A stretch of DNA of 27,337 nt from WTJO01 sp965660165. GTDB taxonomy: Bacteria; Pseudomonadota; Alphaproteobacteria; Puniceispirillales; Puniceispirillaceae. The notes beneath the pieces are model-generated. The model was given only the letters and a program-made list of their open reading frames with translations. It made no database searches and was not told the origin of the DNA. This document shows, one piece after another, positions 8,035 to 16,316 of the stretch. How positions within the stretch are numbered: position 1 is the first letter of the stretch; each line of letters starts with the position of its first letter. The translations under genes were made by a program, and so were the position numbers. The stretch covers positions 1 through 27,337 of the forward strand of contig CBFHYU010000025.1 in assembly GCA_965660165.1 (NCBI GenBank), written 5' to 3'.

Positions 8035-9549
8035 TCAGGCTTTTAGATTAACCTTATTTTCAGAGACATAGTCATCATCTGTGTCATGTTCATTTTCTAT
8101 CTCAGCATTATCAGACTGTGCAACCTGCTTATGCTGTCCAGCCTGATTTTGAGACCCCCCATTAGCCTGCTGATGGCCAAAACCAGTTTGGCTTGAAAAC
8201 TGACCTAGCTTCATGCCGCTTTGCTCAAGCATTTGGGCAAGCTTTGATTCAGCCTCTGTGATCATCTGTGATGCTGATGCTGTTTCTGTCTTCATATGGA
8301 TATGGGTTTGGTCATTTACAAGGCTCAAATTCACTCTTAGACGCCCTAAATTACGCGGGTTCAATTCAAAATCGATACCTTCAGCTTTTTGCCCTAGCGC
8401 ACGTTCAATACGTTTAACCAATGTTTCAGCCCAGTTATCTTCCATCATATCTAGCATATCGGCAATTCTGTCCGACATAGACGCATTTGCCAGTGTCTGC
8501 TGCGCCTGACCGTGCGAGCCTTGCTGTGATGACTGACCGCCTGATGCAGATGAATGTGCGCTTGGCATCTGTGCATTAGCCGCATCTGACACACTTGCCT
8601 TTGGGGCAGTATCAATGGCGCGTTCCAGCCCTTCACCAGCTATTATTTTGGAAGAGGGCGTATTGATATGCTCTCCTGCAAGACGTTGCACTTTTGCAAG
8701 TTTCAGACCGCCTGCCTCAATAGTATCGACAGCCTCCTTAGGTGCAATATGCCCATCTTTTTTCATCATGTTTAGCTGTGAGATATCAAATTTGGGCTTC
8801 GCACTGCTATCTGGCGTGTTAACAGCCTGAGGTAATATGCGCGCATCATAAACTGGTTTAGATAGGGTATGCTGATTTGCGTTTGCCTTGCCCTCAGCAG
8901 TCTTTACAGAGCCTATCTGGCTTGCTGTATCTAATGCCGCTGATTTGGTCATGGTCAGCGGTGTGTTTGCTGATGTGTTTGCTAATTTGTTTGCTGATAT
9001 ATTCGTCGGCGTTTTAATCAGCATCTCATCAGAATGTTGCAGCTGTTGTTGTGCTGATAGGGGCGAGGATTTAGGCTGAGGCGCTGATTTTTGTTCAGTC
9101 TTAGCGCGCTCTTTTGAGCGGATTTCTGATAGTAAGGAGGCCATCGCTATGTGGGCGTGCGGGCTATCATCTGTGCCTTTTGTCTCAGCACTAGCCTCAT
9201 CATCTGCTTGAGTTTGGGCTGTGAGCGTGCTTGTAGCTAATCCTGCCAGCATTGCTATTGCTGTTTCATCTGCTTCAGAATTATCCGCCTCGCTTGCATC
9301 AATGATAATGCCGCCAGCCGCTTCTTCTTGCTTGGCACTGGCGTCTTCACCTGTCATCTGTGCCGCAATTTCACCAGTTTCAGCAGAAATTTCAGCATCT
9401 GAGGCTGTTTCAGGCTGCACATCTTCATGGATGACGCCGCCAAACAGAGAGGCAAATAAGCCGGTATCTTCTGCGCTGGCTTGGCTGGTTGAAGATGGCG
9501 TGGGCGAAGGCGTGCCAGCCAGCTTTTGAGATGACGAAATTGTGGTCAT
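8035..9549 (-). CDS. fliK: Flagellar hook-length control protein FliK
   Basis: FliK is the exported molecular ruler that triggers the FlhB switch at correct hook length. The 504-residue product has a long, low-complexity N-terminal and middle region rich in Ala, Ser, Thr, Gln and Lys, as in other FliK proteins. The conserved C-terminal hook domain (about 370-460) contains GIDFELNPRNLGRLRVNLSL, matching the 'L.P..LG.v.v.l' FliK signature. A Gln/Gly/Asn-rich tail follows. It heads the fliK-L-M-N group. The ribosome site is weak (AGGA 13 bases upstream of the ATG). Confidence 0.93.
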   Translation of the reverse strand: MTTISSSQKLAGTPSPTPSSTSQASAEDTGLFASLFGGVIHEDVQPETASDAEISAETGEIAAQMTGEDASAKQEEAAGGIIIDASEADNSEADETAIAMLAGLATSTLTAQTQADDEASAETKGTDDSPHAHIAMASLLSEIRSKERAKTEQKSAPQPKSSPLSAQQQLQHSDEMLIKTPTNISANKLANTSANTPLTMTKSAALDTASQIGSVKTAEGKANANQHTLSKPVYDARILPQAVNTPDSSAKPKFDISQLNMMKKDGHIAPKEAVDTIEAGGLKLAKVQRLAGEHINTPSSKIIAGEGLERAIDTAPKASVSDAANAQMPSAHSSASGGQSSQQGSHGQAQQTLANASMSDRIADMLDMMEDNWAETLVKRIERALGQKAEGIDFELNPRNLGRLRVNLSLVNDQTHIHMKTETASASQMITEAESKLAQMLEQSGMKLGQFSSQTGFGHQQANGGSQNQAGQHKQVAQSDNAEIENEHDTDDDYVSENKVNLKA

Positions 9550-9606
9550 AACGCTATGTTAATCCTGCATAAACCTGTGTTGGACATAATTATCCAGAAC
9601 AGAAAA

Positions 9607-9623
9607 TGCAAAGATGATGCCAA
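9607..9623 (-). promoter_or_regulatory. Sigma-54 (-24/-12) promoter for fliK group
   Basis: The minus strand reads TTGGCATCATCTTTGCA, with GG-N10-GC spacing and the full TTGCA -12 box. This is the best RpoN match of the four seen in the window. It lies in the 94-base gap between fliJ and fliK, with a predicted start near 9596 and a leader of about 46 bases. Confidence 0.75.
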
Positions 9624-9643
9624 ATATGATACTGCGCTCAACC

Positions 9644-10072
9644 TTAGCGTCTTCTACCCGAAACAAGTTCTGAAAGGGTCTGATCGGCTTTTGCCTGACG
9701 CTCTTGTTTGGCTTTTGCAAATAATGCTTCAGCCTTATCCTGTTTCTGGCTTCTGCGTCTTTCTGCTTTGATAAGCTCAGCCATCAGCGTCTGGCGCTCT
9801 GTTTCAAGCTGGCTATTACGTTCGATTATCATTGAGAGCTGGTCACGGATTCTAGTATTAAACCATGATGCTGCCTGCAAGCTTTGTGAACTAGACGAAA
9901 AGCTTTTCTGCTCATTCTGTTCAATCAACATTTCAAGCTGAAGCTTAATCTCGTTATTTTTATCAATTTCATTTTGAATTAACGCCACTGACTGACGTGA
10001 TTTGGTAACAACTACCTTTTCTTTGGTAGCCAGCTTGTTAAACACTGTCGCACGTTTTGTTGTATTTGCCAT
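9644..10072 (-). CDS. fliJ: Flagellar export protein FliJ
   Basis: FliJ is the coiled-coil stalk of the export ATPase complex, inserted in the FliI ring. The 142-residue product is almost entirely helical and charged, with heptad-like stretches (about 35-60 and 78-130) and a basic end (SGRRR). Sequence conservation in FliJ is low, so the call rests on length (usual 140-150), coiled-coil nature and position directly after fliI (21-base gap). No other family fits as well. Confidence 0.85.
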   Translation of the reverse strand: MANTTKRATVFNKLATKEKVVVTKSRQSVALIQNEIDKNNEIKLQLEMLIEQNEQKSFSSSSQSLQAASWFNTRIRDQLSMIIERNSQLETERQTLMAELIKAERRRSQKQDKAEALFAKAKQERQAKADQTLSELVSGRRR

Positions 10073-10093
10073 ATTATATTAACCTTACCGCGC

Positions 10094-11422
10094 TTAGGCA
10101 GATTTCGTGAGAGCTGTTAATGCGGCAACAGATTCGTCAAACCCTGCTTTTTGATCATAAGGCTGGGTGATAATGCTCATAAGCTGCGGCCATAGCTGGA
10201 CAGCTAGGTCTAAATCAGGGTCTTGACCTGCGCTATAGCCTCCCATCATGATCAAATCTCTATTTTCAAGATATAATGAGACAAGGCGGCGAAAGATTGT
10301 TGCTGCCTGTTTTTGCTCATCTGATACAATTTCATTCATCACCCGACTGACAGAAGCAGGCACATCAACTGCTGGATAAATACCCATCTGGGTCTGTTCT
10401 CGAGATAGCAAAATATGTCCATCAAGAATCGCTCTGGCAGTATCTACTACGGGATCATTTGTATCATCCCCATCTGCCAGCACCGTATAAAAGGATGTAA
10501 TTGAGCCTTGACCTGGCAAGCCTGTGCCAGAGCGTTCAATCAAATTCGGGATGAGCGAAATTACAGACGGCGGATAGCCTTTTGAGGTAGGCTGTTCCCC
10601 AAGCGCAAGCCCAATTTCACGCCGTGCATGGGCAACCCGTGTCAGGCTGTCCATAATCAGCAATACATTCTTGCCCTTATTCCGAAAATATTCAGCAATC
10701 GCAGTAGCTCTATTTGCTGCTCTGATACGCAATAGGGGTGATCTGTCTGCAGGTTCTGCAACCACCACTGTTCTATCTTTGGTTTCAGCGCTAAAAACGG
10801 TATTTACAAAATCACCAACCTCGCGCCCACGCTCGCCAATCAGCCCAACAACCACAACATCTGCTTCGGTATAGCGTGTCATCATGCTAAGCAACACAGA
10901 TTTACCAACACCTGAACCTGCGATAATGCCTAGCCGTTGCCCCTGCCCAACTGTTAGCAAGCTATTGATAACCCTAACCCCGACATCAAGATGGGTATCT
11001 ACAGGCTTTCTGGCAAGCGGATTTAGCTTTACCCCTTCCATTGGCCAGCTTTCAGTGAGGTTGGCTTGCGGCTTGTCATCAAGACAGTTTCCTAGCGCAT
11101 CAAATACCCGCCCAAGCACCCCATCGCCAATTGCCATCAAATGCCCGTCATCTTTGACCGTAACCCGCGCGCCTACGGCTATTCTGGCACCTGTTTCATG
11201 TACGCATAACAGGTTGTTACTGTTCTGAAAGCCAATTATCTCAGCAATGATAGTGCCGCCATCTTGCGCCTGAATCTCGCATAAAGTGCCAATCGTTGCT
11301 GGAAAACCGCTACATTCTATCATAATGCCATCAAAGCGAGAGACACGCCCTGAAACAGATGACCTTGTATGCTGCTCAGTTGCGCCAATCACAGATGCCA
11401 GCTTGTTACTTAAGGCTGTCAT
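10094..11422 (-). CDS. fliI: Flagellum-specific ATPase FliI
   Basis: FliI is the export ATPase, related to the F1 beta subunit, which unfolds substrates or loads them at the gate. The 442-residue product has the Walker A loop GSGVGKS at 169-175, the GERGRE segment with the catalytic Glu at 197, and the Walker B strand LLIMD at 254-258. The downstream segments RREIGLALGEQPTSKGYPPSV and GSITSFYTVL are also present, all classic for the family. Its ATG shares one base with the fliH stop (TGATG), indicating coupling. The length is normal. Confidence 0.97.
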   Translation of the reverse strand: MTALSNKLASVIGATEQHTRSSVSGRVSRFDGIMIECSGFPATIGTLCEIQAQDGGTIIAEIIGFQNSNNLLCVHETGARIAVGARVTVKDDGHLMAIGDGVLGRVFDALGNCLDDKPQANLTESWPMEGVKLNPLARKPVDTHLDVGVRVINSLLTVGQGQRLGIIAGSGVGKSVLLSMMTRYTEADVVVVGLIGERGREVGDFVNTVFSAETKDRTVVVAEPADRSPLLRIRAANRATAIAEYFRNKGKNVLLIMDSLTRVAHARREIGLALGEQPTSKGYPPSVISLIPNLIERSGTGLPGQGSITSFYTVLADGDDTNDPVVDTARAILDGHILLSREQTQMGIYPAVDVPASVSRVMNEIVSDEQKQAATIFRRLVSLYLENRDLIMMGGYSAGQDPDLDLAVQLWPQLMSIITQPYDQKAGFDESVAALTALTKSA

Positions 11423-12954
11423 CAGCTTGCCTCATCATCTGATGGTGTTGGTCTGCCGCCCATCGGGAAGCCAAATTCGCCCTCACCCTCACTTGCAGGC
11501 GGTGCAAATGCCATCTCTTCAGTCTCAGCGACATGCCCGCTATCTAGCATATCTGGCTGAGGCGGAAATCCAAATTCACCCTCCCCCTCACTTGCAGGCG
11601 GTGCAAATATTGCCTCAGCGCTCATATCTGGCTGTGCCTGCTGATCTGCTGGCATTGAGGGTACGCTCTGTGGCTGTGCCATCTCAGGCTGATTATCTTC
11701 AGAGTTACCATCCTCAGAGTTAGCATCCTCAGGCTCTACGCCTTCAGCGTGGCGAGTGTCGTCTGAGGTTTCTTGTTCCTCAGGGTAGTCTGCTTCTGGC
11801 TGACTTGGCTCTGGCTCAACTGGCTCTGGCTCAACCGCTTCTGGTGCAGCTGTCTCTAATTCATCAATTTGAGCCTCTAGCTCAGGCTGGGGGGCGCTAT
11901 CAGGGGCAGGTTCTTCTGCTTTTGGGCGGGCGGTTTGCTGTGGTGCAACATAGCCTTCAGGCAATTCATCAGCCTCAAGCAAGTCTGTTAATTCAATCCC
12001 CCCTACCACAATTCTGATATCGCCTGATAGCTGTTCAGCCGCGCTATGAAGCGACCACTCATGATCGGTTGCATCAGTATCAAGCCATTTTTCAACAGCT
12101 AGCTTATCTTCAGGGTTCAAATAAACATCCATGATGCGCGCCTGAGAAGAAATATTATCTGCCAGAGAAGCGATGCGTGTTACCAGCCCTTCTGGATTGT
12201 CAGTGATCGCATATCCTGCACGCTCGCTTGCAAGCCGTTTCACCGCAAATTCAATTGCCTGCTGAATTTCGGAAACATCAACAGACTCCATCTTAGCCGC
12301 AGCATCTATCGCCGCTGTGAAACGCTGGATAATATCCTGTTTTTCAGCTTCCTGATGCGCCTGATGCGCCAATTCTTCTTCGGTTGGCTCTGCTGTTCTT
12401 GCCGCTTCCTGACCTGCCTCAAAGCCGCGATGATAATGCTCTTCACTCAGCCGTGCTTCAAGCGCCTGCATCTCTGTCTGCGCCTGTGTTTCTAATTCCT
12501 GTCTCAGCGCTGCAAGCATCTCATCATGTTCAGTCTGGGTGATGGTTGCTGGCTCTGACGGGACAGTTTCTGGCTGGCCTAGCTGTTCTGACTGGTCTTG
12601 CTGTTCTGGCAGGGATTGGTCTGTATCAGGCTGTTCTGCTGACGCGGCATCATCTGGCTGGGCAGGTTGAGCCAGTTGCTCTGCTGGGGTAGCAGCTTCT
12701 GCGGCGGCAGCTTTTGCGGCTGCTTCTGCTGCTTTTTGTGCGGTTTCAGCGTCTATTTTGGCTTTTGCTTGTTTGCGTCTTTCTTCTGCAGCAAAGGCAA
12801 TATCAACCAGTGAACGTGGTTTGAAGGCGGTATCCTGTTCAACAATCTTGTCTGACTTTTTGAATTGGGCAGCTTGCATGGTGCGAAGCAGATTTGCCAC
12901 TTCGCCACTATCAAGCGTCCCTGTATGTTTGTCATGATTTAGATGCTGTGCCAT
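11422..12954 (-). CDS. fliH: FliH-like export regulator with long acidic tail
   Basis: FliH holds the FliI ATPase at the C-ring and export gate. The 510-residue product is about twice the usual length. Residues 50-90 are an Ala/Lys/Glu helix and 90-140 a Gln/Pro/Ala-rich linker. Residues 145-325 resemble the FliH/YscL core: a GFEAGQEAAR-type coiled coil, then a domain ending LSGDIRIVVGGIELTD. From about 340 to the end is an acidic, Pro/Glu-rich tail not expected in FliH. Within it the 15-residue motif FAPPASEGEGEFGFP occurs twice (about 450-464 and 483-497). The gene lies between fliG and fliI and overlaps fliI by one base, which supports the identity. The tail's role is unknown. Confidence 0.88.
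   Translation of the reverse strand: MAQHLNHDKHTGTLDSGEVANLLRTMQAAQFKKSDKIVEQDTAFKPRSLVDIAFAAEERRKQAKAKIDAETAQKAAEAAAKAAAAEAATPAEQLAQPAQPDDAASAEQPDTDQSLPEQQDQSEQLGQPETVPSEPATITQTEHDEMLAALRQELETQAQTEMQALEARLSEEHYHRGFEAGQEAARTAEPTEEELAHQAHQEAEKQDIIQRFTAAIDAAAKMESVDVSEIQQAIEFAVKRLASERAGYAITDNPEGLVTRIASLADNISSQARIMDVYLNPEDKLAVEKWLDTDATDHEWSLHSAAEQLSGDIRIVVGGIELTDLLEADELPEGYVAPQQTARPKAEEPAPDSAPQPELEAQIDELETAAPEAVEPEPVEPEPSQPEADYPEEQETSDDTRHAEGVEPEDANSEDGNSEDNQPEMAQPQSVPSMPADQQAQPDMSAEAIFAPPASEGEGEFGFPPQPDMLDSGHVAETEEMAFAPPASEGEGEFGFPMGGRPTPSDDEAS
11471..11608 (-). repeat. Duplicated 39-bp motif in the fliH tail
   Basis: Two copies, 11471-11509 and 11570-11608, are 99 bases apart in the same reading frame and differ at only two positions. 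They encode most of the FAPPASEGEGEFGFP motif. The high identity at DNA level points to a fairly recent duplication, or to strong constraint. Confidence 0.85.
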
Positions 12955-13002
12955 ACCCGTATCGGCCTTATTTCGCTGATATTGTATTATTGCTGAAGCT
13001 GT

Positions 13003-14046
13003 TTACACAAAATCATCACCGCCGCGACCTGCCAGCACGATTGTACCTTCATCTGACATCCGTCTTGCGACATTGATGATATCTTTTTGTGCGGTTTGAA
13101 CCTCTGTAAGTCTGACAGGGCCAAGCGCTTCCATTTCGTCCACAATATTGGCGGCGGCACGTTTTGACATACAGCCAAACAGCTTTTCGCGAAGTGGCTC
13201 GTCTGCCCCTTTAAGCGCAAGTACCAGCAATTCTGTATCGATAGCACGCAGTAATGTTTGAAGTGAGCGGTCATCAGACATGATAAGATTATCAAAGACA
13301 AACATTGATTCCTGAATATTGGTCATCAACACCTTATCTTCACGGCCAATATCTTTCATGATCCGTGTTTCCATATTTTGCTTGGTAAAGTTCATAATCT
13401 TCGCCGCAGCATCAATACCGCCTACTTTCGCAGCACGCAGAGATGTATTTGCCTTAAACTTGCTTTGCATTACCTGCTCTAGCTCTGCCAGCGCATCTGG
13501 CCCCACTGTCTGCAAGGTTGCAATGCGTCTGATAATTTCAGGCTGAAGCTGGTTAGGCAGAAGCCCAAGCACGTCAGCTGCCAGACCATAATCAAGATAC
13601 GAGATAATCAATGCGATAATCTGAGGATGCTCATCAATGATAAGCTCTGCGATTGAGCGCGCATCCATCCAATCCAGAATATCAATAGGGCGCGAGGTCT
13701 GTGACGGCGCAATTCTAGATAGAACAGATTGTGCCTTATCCTCGCCAAGCGCCTTATTCATGACATTGCGGATATAATTTCCAGCGCCCATACCAAGCGA
13801 GGTTTGCGCCTTGATAATCGCCAGAAATTCGTCAAGCACGGCATTTACCGTTTCCTGATCAACCCCTTGCACAGAATACATCGCTGTTCCAAGATGCTGA
13901 ACTTCTTTTGGCGAGAGGTTTCTGATAATTTCAGAGGCTTCATCCTCTCCTAATAGCATCATCAGAATAGCTGATTTCTGAGTGCCGGTGAGCTGGTCAA
14001 AGATGCTCAGTTCGTCATCATTTGTCTGTTCTACTGCCACGGCCAT
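13003..14046 (-). CDS. fliG: Flagellar motor switch protein FliG
   Basis: FliG couples stator to rotor and binds FliF and FliM. From the ATG at 14044-14046 the product is 347 residues, close to the norm of about 330-340. It shows the N-terminal FliF-binding domain with KSAILMMLLGEDEASEII. The middle domain carries the EHPQ motif at about 139-142, which contacts FliM. The C-terminal torque helix has charged residues (KGADEPLREKLFGCMSKRAAANIVDEME). A GTG at 14053-14055 would add three residues. It lies 48 bases before fliH and 72 after fliF. Confidence 0.96.
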   Translation of the reverse strand: MAVAVEQTNDDELSIFDQLTGTQKSAILMMLLGEDEASEIIRNLSPKEVQHLGTAMYSVQGVDQETVNAVLDEFLAIIKAQTSLGMGAGNYIRNVMNKALGEDKAQSVLSRIAPSQTSRPIDILDWMDARSIAELIIDEHPQIIALIISYLDYGLAADVLGLLPNQLQPEIIRRIATLQTVGPDALAELEQVMQSKFKANTSLRAAKVGGIDAAAKIMNFTKQNMETRIMKDIGREDKVLMTNIQESMFVFDNLIMSDDRSLQTLLRAIDTELLVLALKGADEPLREKLFGCMSKRAAANIVDEMEALGPVRLTEVQTAQKDIINVARRMSDEGTIVLAGRGGDDFV

Positions 14047-14091
14047 AACCCTCACTACCTCTCTATCATAAGCGTTAGCTAATAAGTTGCA

Positions 14092-14115
14092 ATAGGGGGA
14101 ATATCACCCCCCTAT
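14092..14115 (-). other. Strong hairpin between fliF and fliG
   Basis: A perfect 8-bp stem, ATAGGGGG at 14092-14099 against CCCCCTAT at 14108-14115, with an eight-base loop, lies three bases beyond the fliF stop on the minus strand. No T-run follows, so it is unlikely to be a simple terminator. It could protect or mark an mRNA end, or adjust the fliF:fliG ratio. Confidence 0.6.
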
Positions 14116-14118
14116 CAA

Positions 14119-15834
14119 TTACAGTGTCATATCCTTTTGCATCATTGCCTTGAACACGTTAGATACACGTCCTGCTTCATCAGCAACAATCATTCTAATA
14201 ACGGCAACCTTGTCGTCATAGGTATTTGCTGTATCCAGCATTTCTGCCGAGATTGCCTGTTTCTTCGGCTTCAGCTTTGCCTTGATATCTTCAAGGCTTT
14301 CACCTTCGCCTACTTCAATTTGGTCTAGATCAACTTCCTCGTCACCAGTGGTAAGCTGGGCTGAGCTTGCAGGTGCTGGCACCAGAATACGGTGTAGCAA
14401 TGGGCGCACAATACCCAATATCACAATTGCAAGGATCAGGATGATCGCTAGCTGGTTAATCGCTGTACGCACCCAGCCTGCATCATACCAAGGGGCTGAT
14501 ATACCTTCTAATTCAGTCATGAAAGGCGAGCTTGATACGGTAAGGCTGTCACCTCTGTTAATATCAATGCCGATTGTATCAGCCACCAGACGTTCGATCT
14601 TCTGTCTTGTTTCATCAGAAATTGGCACAGAGGTCTGCTGACCTGTCTCAGGGTCTGCAATCACCTGATCACGTACCAAAACAGCTGCATTGATTTTCTG
14701 AATCCGATGAGATGGCTTTTGAGTATTTGATACCGTCCGGCTTACTTCATAGTTTTTCACTTCGCTTGATGAGCTGGCACGAATATTATCTGGCGCACCT
14801 GGATTTGGATTTTCAGTATCAATATCTGGCGCTTGAGGCGGCGTATTAGATACAGCACCTGGCACACCTACTGCTGGCGTCTCACGAGACACATCTTGCG
14901 TATTCTGCTCAGAACGCAGCGCATTGCCTTCAGGGTCAACAATTTCTTCTGTCACCTCTGAGCGGGTAAAATCAATATCTAGATTGACCTGTGCATTCAC
15001 ATTGCCAGGCCCCACTATTGGGGTTACCAGCGAGATAATTCGGCGGCGATAAATATCTTCCATCCGCACCCGATGTTCAAGCTCAGCATTATTCATCATC
15101 CCGACGGCTGTTTGCGAGCTATCAGACAATAATGCACCATTATGATCAATCACAGACACATTTTCTTTCGCCAATTTAGGCACTGAAGATGATACAAGAT
15201 GGATAATCGCTTGAACTTGTGAACGGCCAAGCACCCGCCCATGAGCGAGTTGCACAAATACAGAAGCTGTTGCTTCTTCTTCCTGACGGATAAAGACTTC
15301 TTTTTCAGGAATTGCGAGATGCACACGAGCGGCTATCACATTGTCAATTTCCGCAATAGACCGTGCGAGCTCTAGCTCTTGGCTTTGTTTTAGCTTCATG
15401 CTTTCAACCGACCGAGACGAGCCCATCTGAATTGTGTCAAGATTTTCATATCCTGTTGGTACAACAGACGGCAGGCCTTGTGCGGCAAGCATAATCCTAG
15501 AAGAATGATAATCCCCTGTTGGCACCAACACATCGCCAGTTGTCGGGTCAAGAGATACATTTACTCCTGCATTTCTAAGCGCATCCATCACGCGGGACTT
15601 TTCCTGCTCTGGCAGAGATGAATATAGTGTTGTGCGCGTTGGCTGTTGCAACATGAAATACGCAATTAGTCCAAATAAAATCACAAACCCTGCAACAATG
15701 GTCGGGACAGCCCGTCTGACAGCAGGTTGCTGGCTCATTTCCTGCATCCGTGAAATCAGATTGCCTGTCTGGCCAAGAACATTTGTGGATGACGTGGTTG
15801 TCATATCTGTTCTATTTGCTGCTAACTCTGCCAT
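14119..15834 (-). CDS. fliF: Flagellar MS-ring protein FliF
   Basis: FliF forms the MS ring in the inner membrane. The 571-residue product has a first membrane helix (about 42-62), then YscJ/FliF ring-building motifs. These include YSSLPEQEKSRVMDALRNAGV, SVESMKLKQSQELELARSIAEIDNVIAARVHLAIPE and VSVIDHNGALLSD. A Pro/Asn-rich periplasmic loop (about 300-355), a second membrane helix (about 462-482) and a C-terminal FliG-binding tail follow. Length is normal. The GGAGAG ribosome site is close to the ATG, and a small hairpin (15845-15860) lies just upstream of it. It follows fliE and precedes fliG. Confidence 0.96.
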   Translation of the reverse strand: MAELAANRTDMTTTSSTNVLGQTGNLISRMQEMSQQPAVRRAVPTIVAGFVILFGLIAYFMLQQPTRTTLYSSLPEQEKSRVMDALRNAGVNVSLDPTTGDVLVPTGDYHSSRIMLAAQGLPSVVPTGYENLDTIQMGSSRSVESMKLKQSQELELARSIAEIDNVIAARVHLAIPEKEVFIRQEEEATASVFVQLAHGRVLGRSQVQAIIHLVSSSVPKLAKENVSVIDHNGALLSDSSQTAVGMMNNAELEHRVRMEDIYRRRIISLVTPIVGPGNVNAQVNLDIDFTRSEVTEEIVDPEGNALRSEQNTQDVSRETPAVGVPGAVSNTPPQAPDIDTENPNPGAPDNIRASSSSEVKNYEVSRTVSNTQKPSHRIQKINAAVLVRDQVIADPETGQQTSVPISDETRQKIERLVADTIGIDINRGDSLTVSSSPFMTELEGISAPWYDAGWVRTAINQLAIILILAIVILGIVRPLLHRILVPAPASSAQLTTGDEEVDLDQIEVGEGESLEDIKAKLKPKKQAISAEMLDTANTYDDKVAVIRMIVADEAGRVSNVFKAMMQKDMTL

Positions 15835-15899
15835 TTTCTCTCTCCGTGATAGGTCTCACGATCATTAAGGGTATAGGGTTGCGTCTCAACGGCCAGCCG

Positions 15900-16280
15900 T
15901 TACACTGGCATATTCATAATATCTTTATAGGCTGTCAGAACTTTGTTTCTGACATTCAACGTCATGTGAAATCCAAGTGATGATACTTGCTGGCGCAACA
16001 TCACCTTTGTTAAATCAGTTTCTTTGCCAAGCTCAAAATCTCGTGTCGTGCGTGCTGAAATATTCTGAGCATCTGCTACAGACTGAATGGCAGAGGCCAT
16101 TCGGTTTGAGAAATTTGCCTGATTGCGTTCTGAGGGCATGACATTTTCAGCATGCGCCAACAATTTATCACGCAGACTTTGTGCGCTCTGAGCTGAGGCC
16201 AGATTAGCCAACGGGTCTGGTCGGCTAGCGGCGGTAACGCTATTCAGAGTCGAAGACAAGTTTGAAATTCTATCTACCAT
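15900..16280 (-). CDS. fliE: Flagellar hook-basal body adaptor FliE
   Basis: FliE joins the MS ring to the rod. The 126-residue product has a variable Ser/Ala-rich start. Its helical C-terminal half contains the family pattern ELGKETDLTKVMLRQQVSSLGFHMTLNVRNKVLTAYKDIMNMPV, the conserved FliE end. AGGA sits nine bases before the ATG. The stop lies 65 bases before fliF and overlaps a short inverted repeat (AACGGC/GCCGTT, 15888-15901). It follows the FlbD-like activator gene by 36 bases and is probably co-transcribed with it. Confidence 0.94.
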   Translation of the reverse strand: MVDRISNLSSTLNSVTAASRPDPLANLASAQSAQSLRDKLLAHAENVMPSERNQANFSNRMASAIQSVADAQNISARTTRDFELGKETDLTKVMLRQQVSSLGFHMTLNVRNKVLTAYKDIMNMPV

Positions 16281-16316
16281 GATGACAATTCCTGATACTT
16301 ACCTCAAAAAAAAGGA

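Noticed and set aside
11422..12954. Possibility that the long FliH is two fused genes
   Set aside because: No second domain with recognisable fold is present; the extra part is low-complexity and in one continuous frame, so an extension is the simpler reading.
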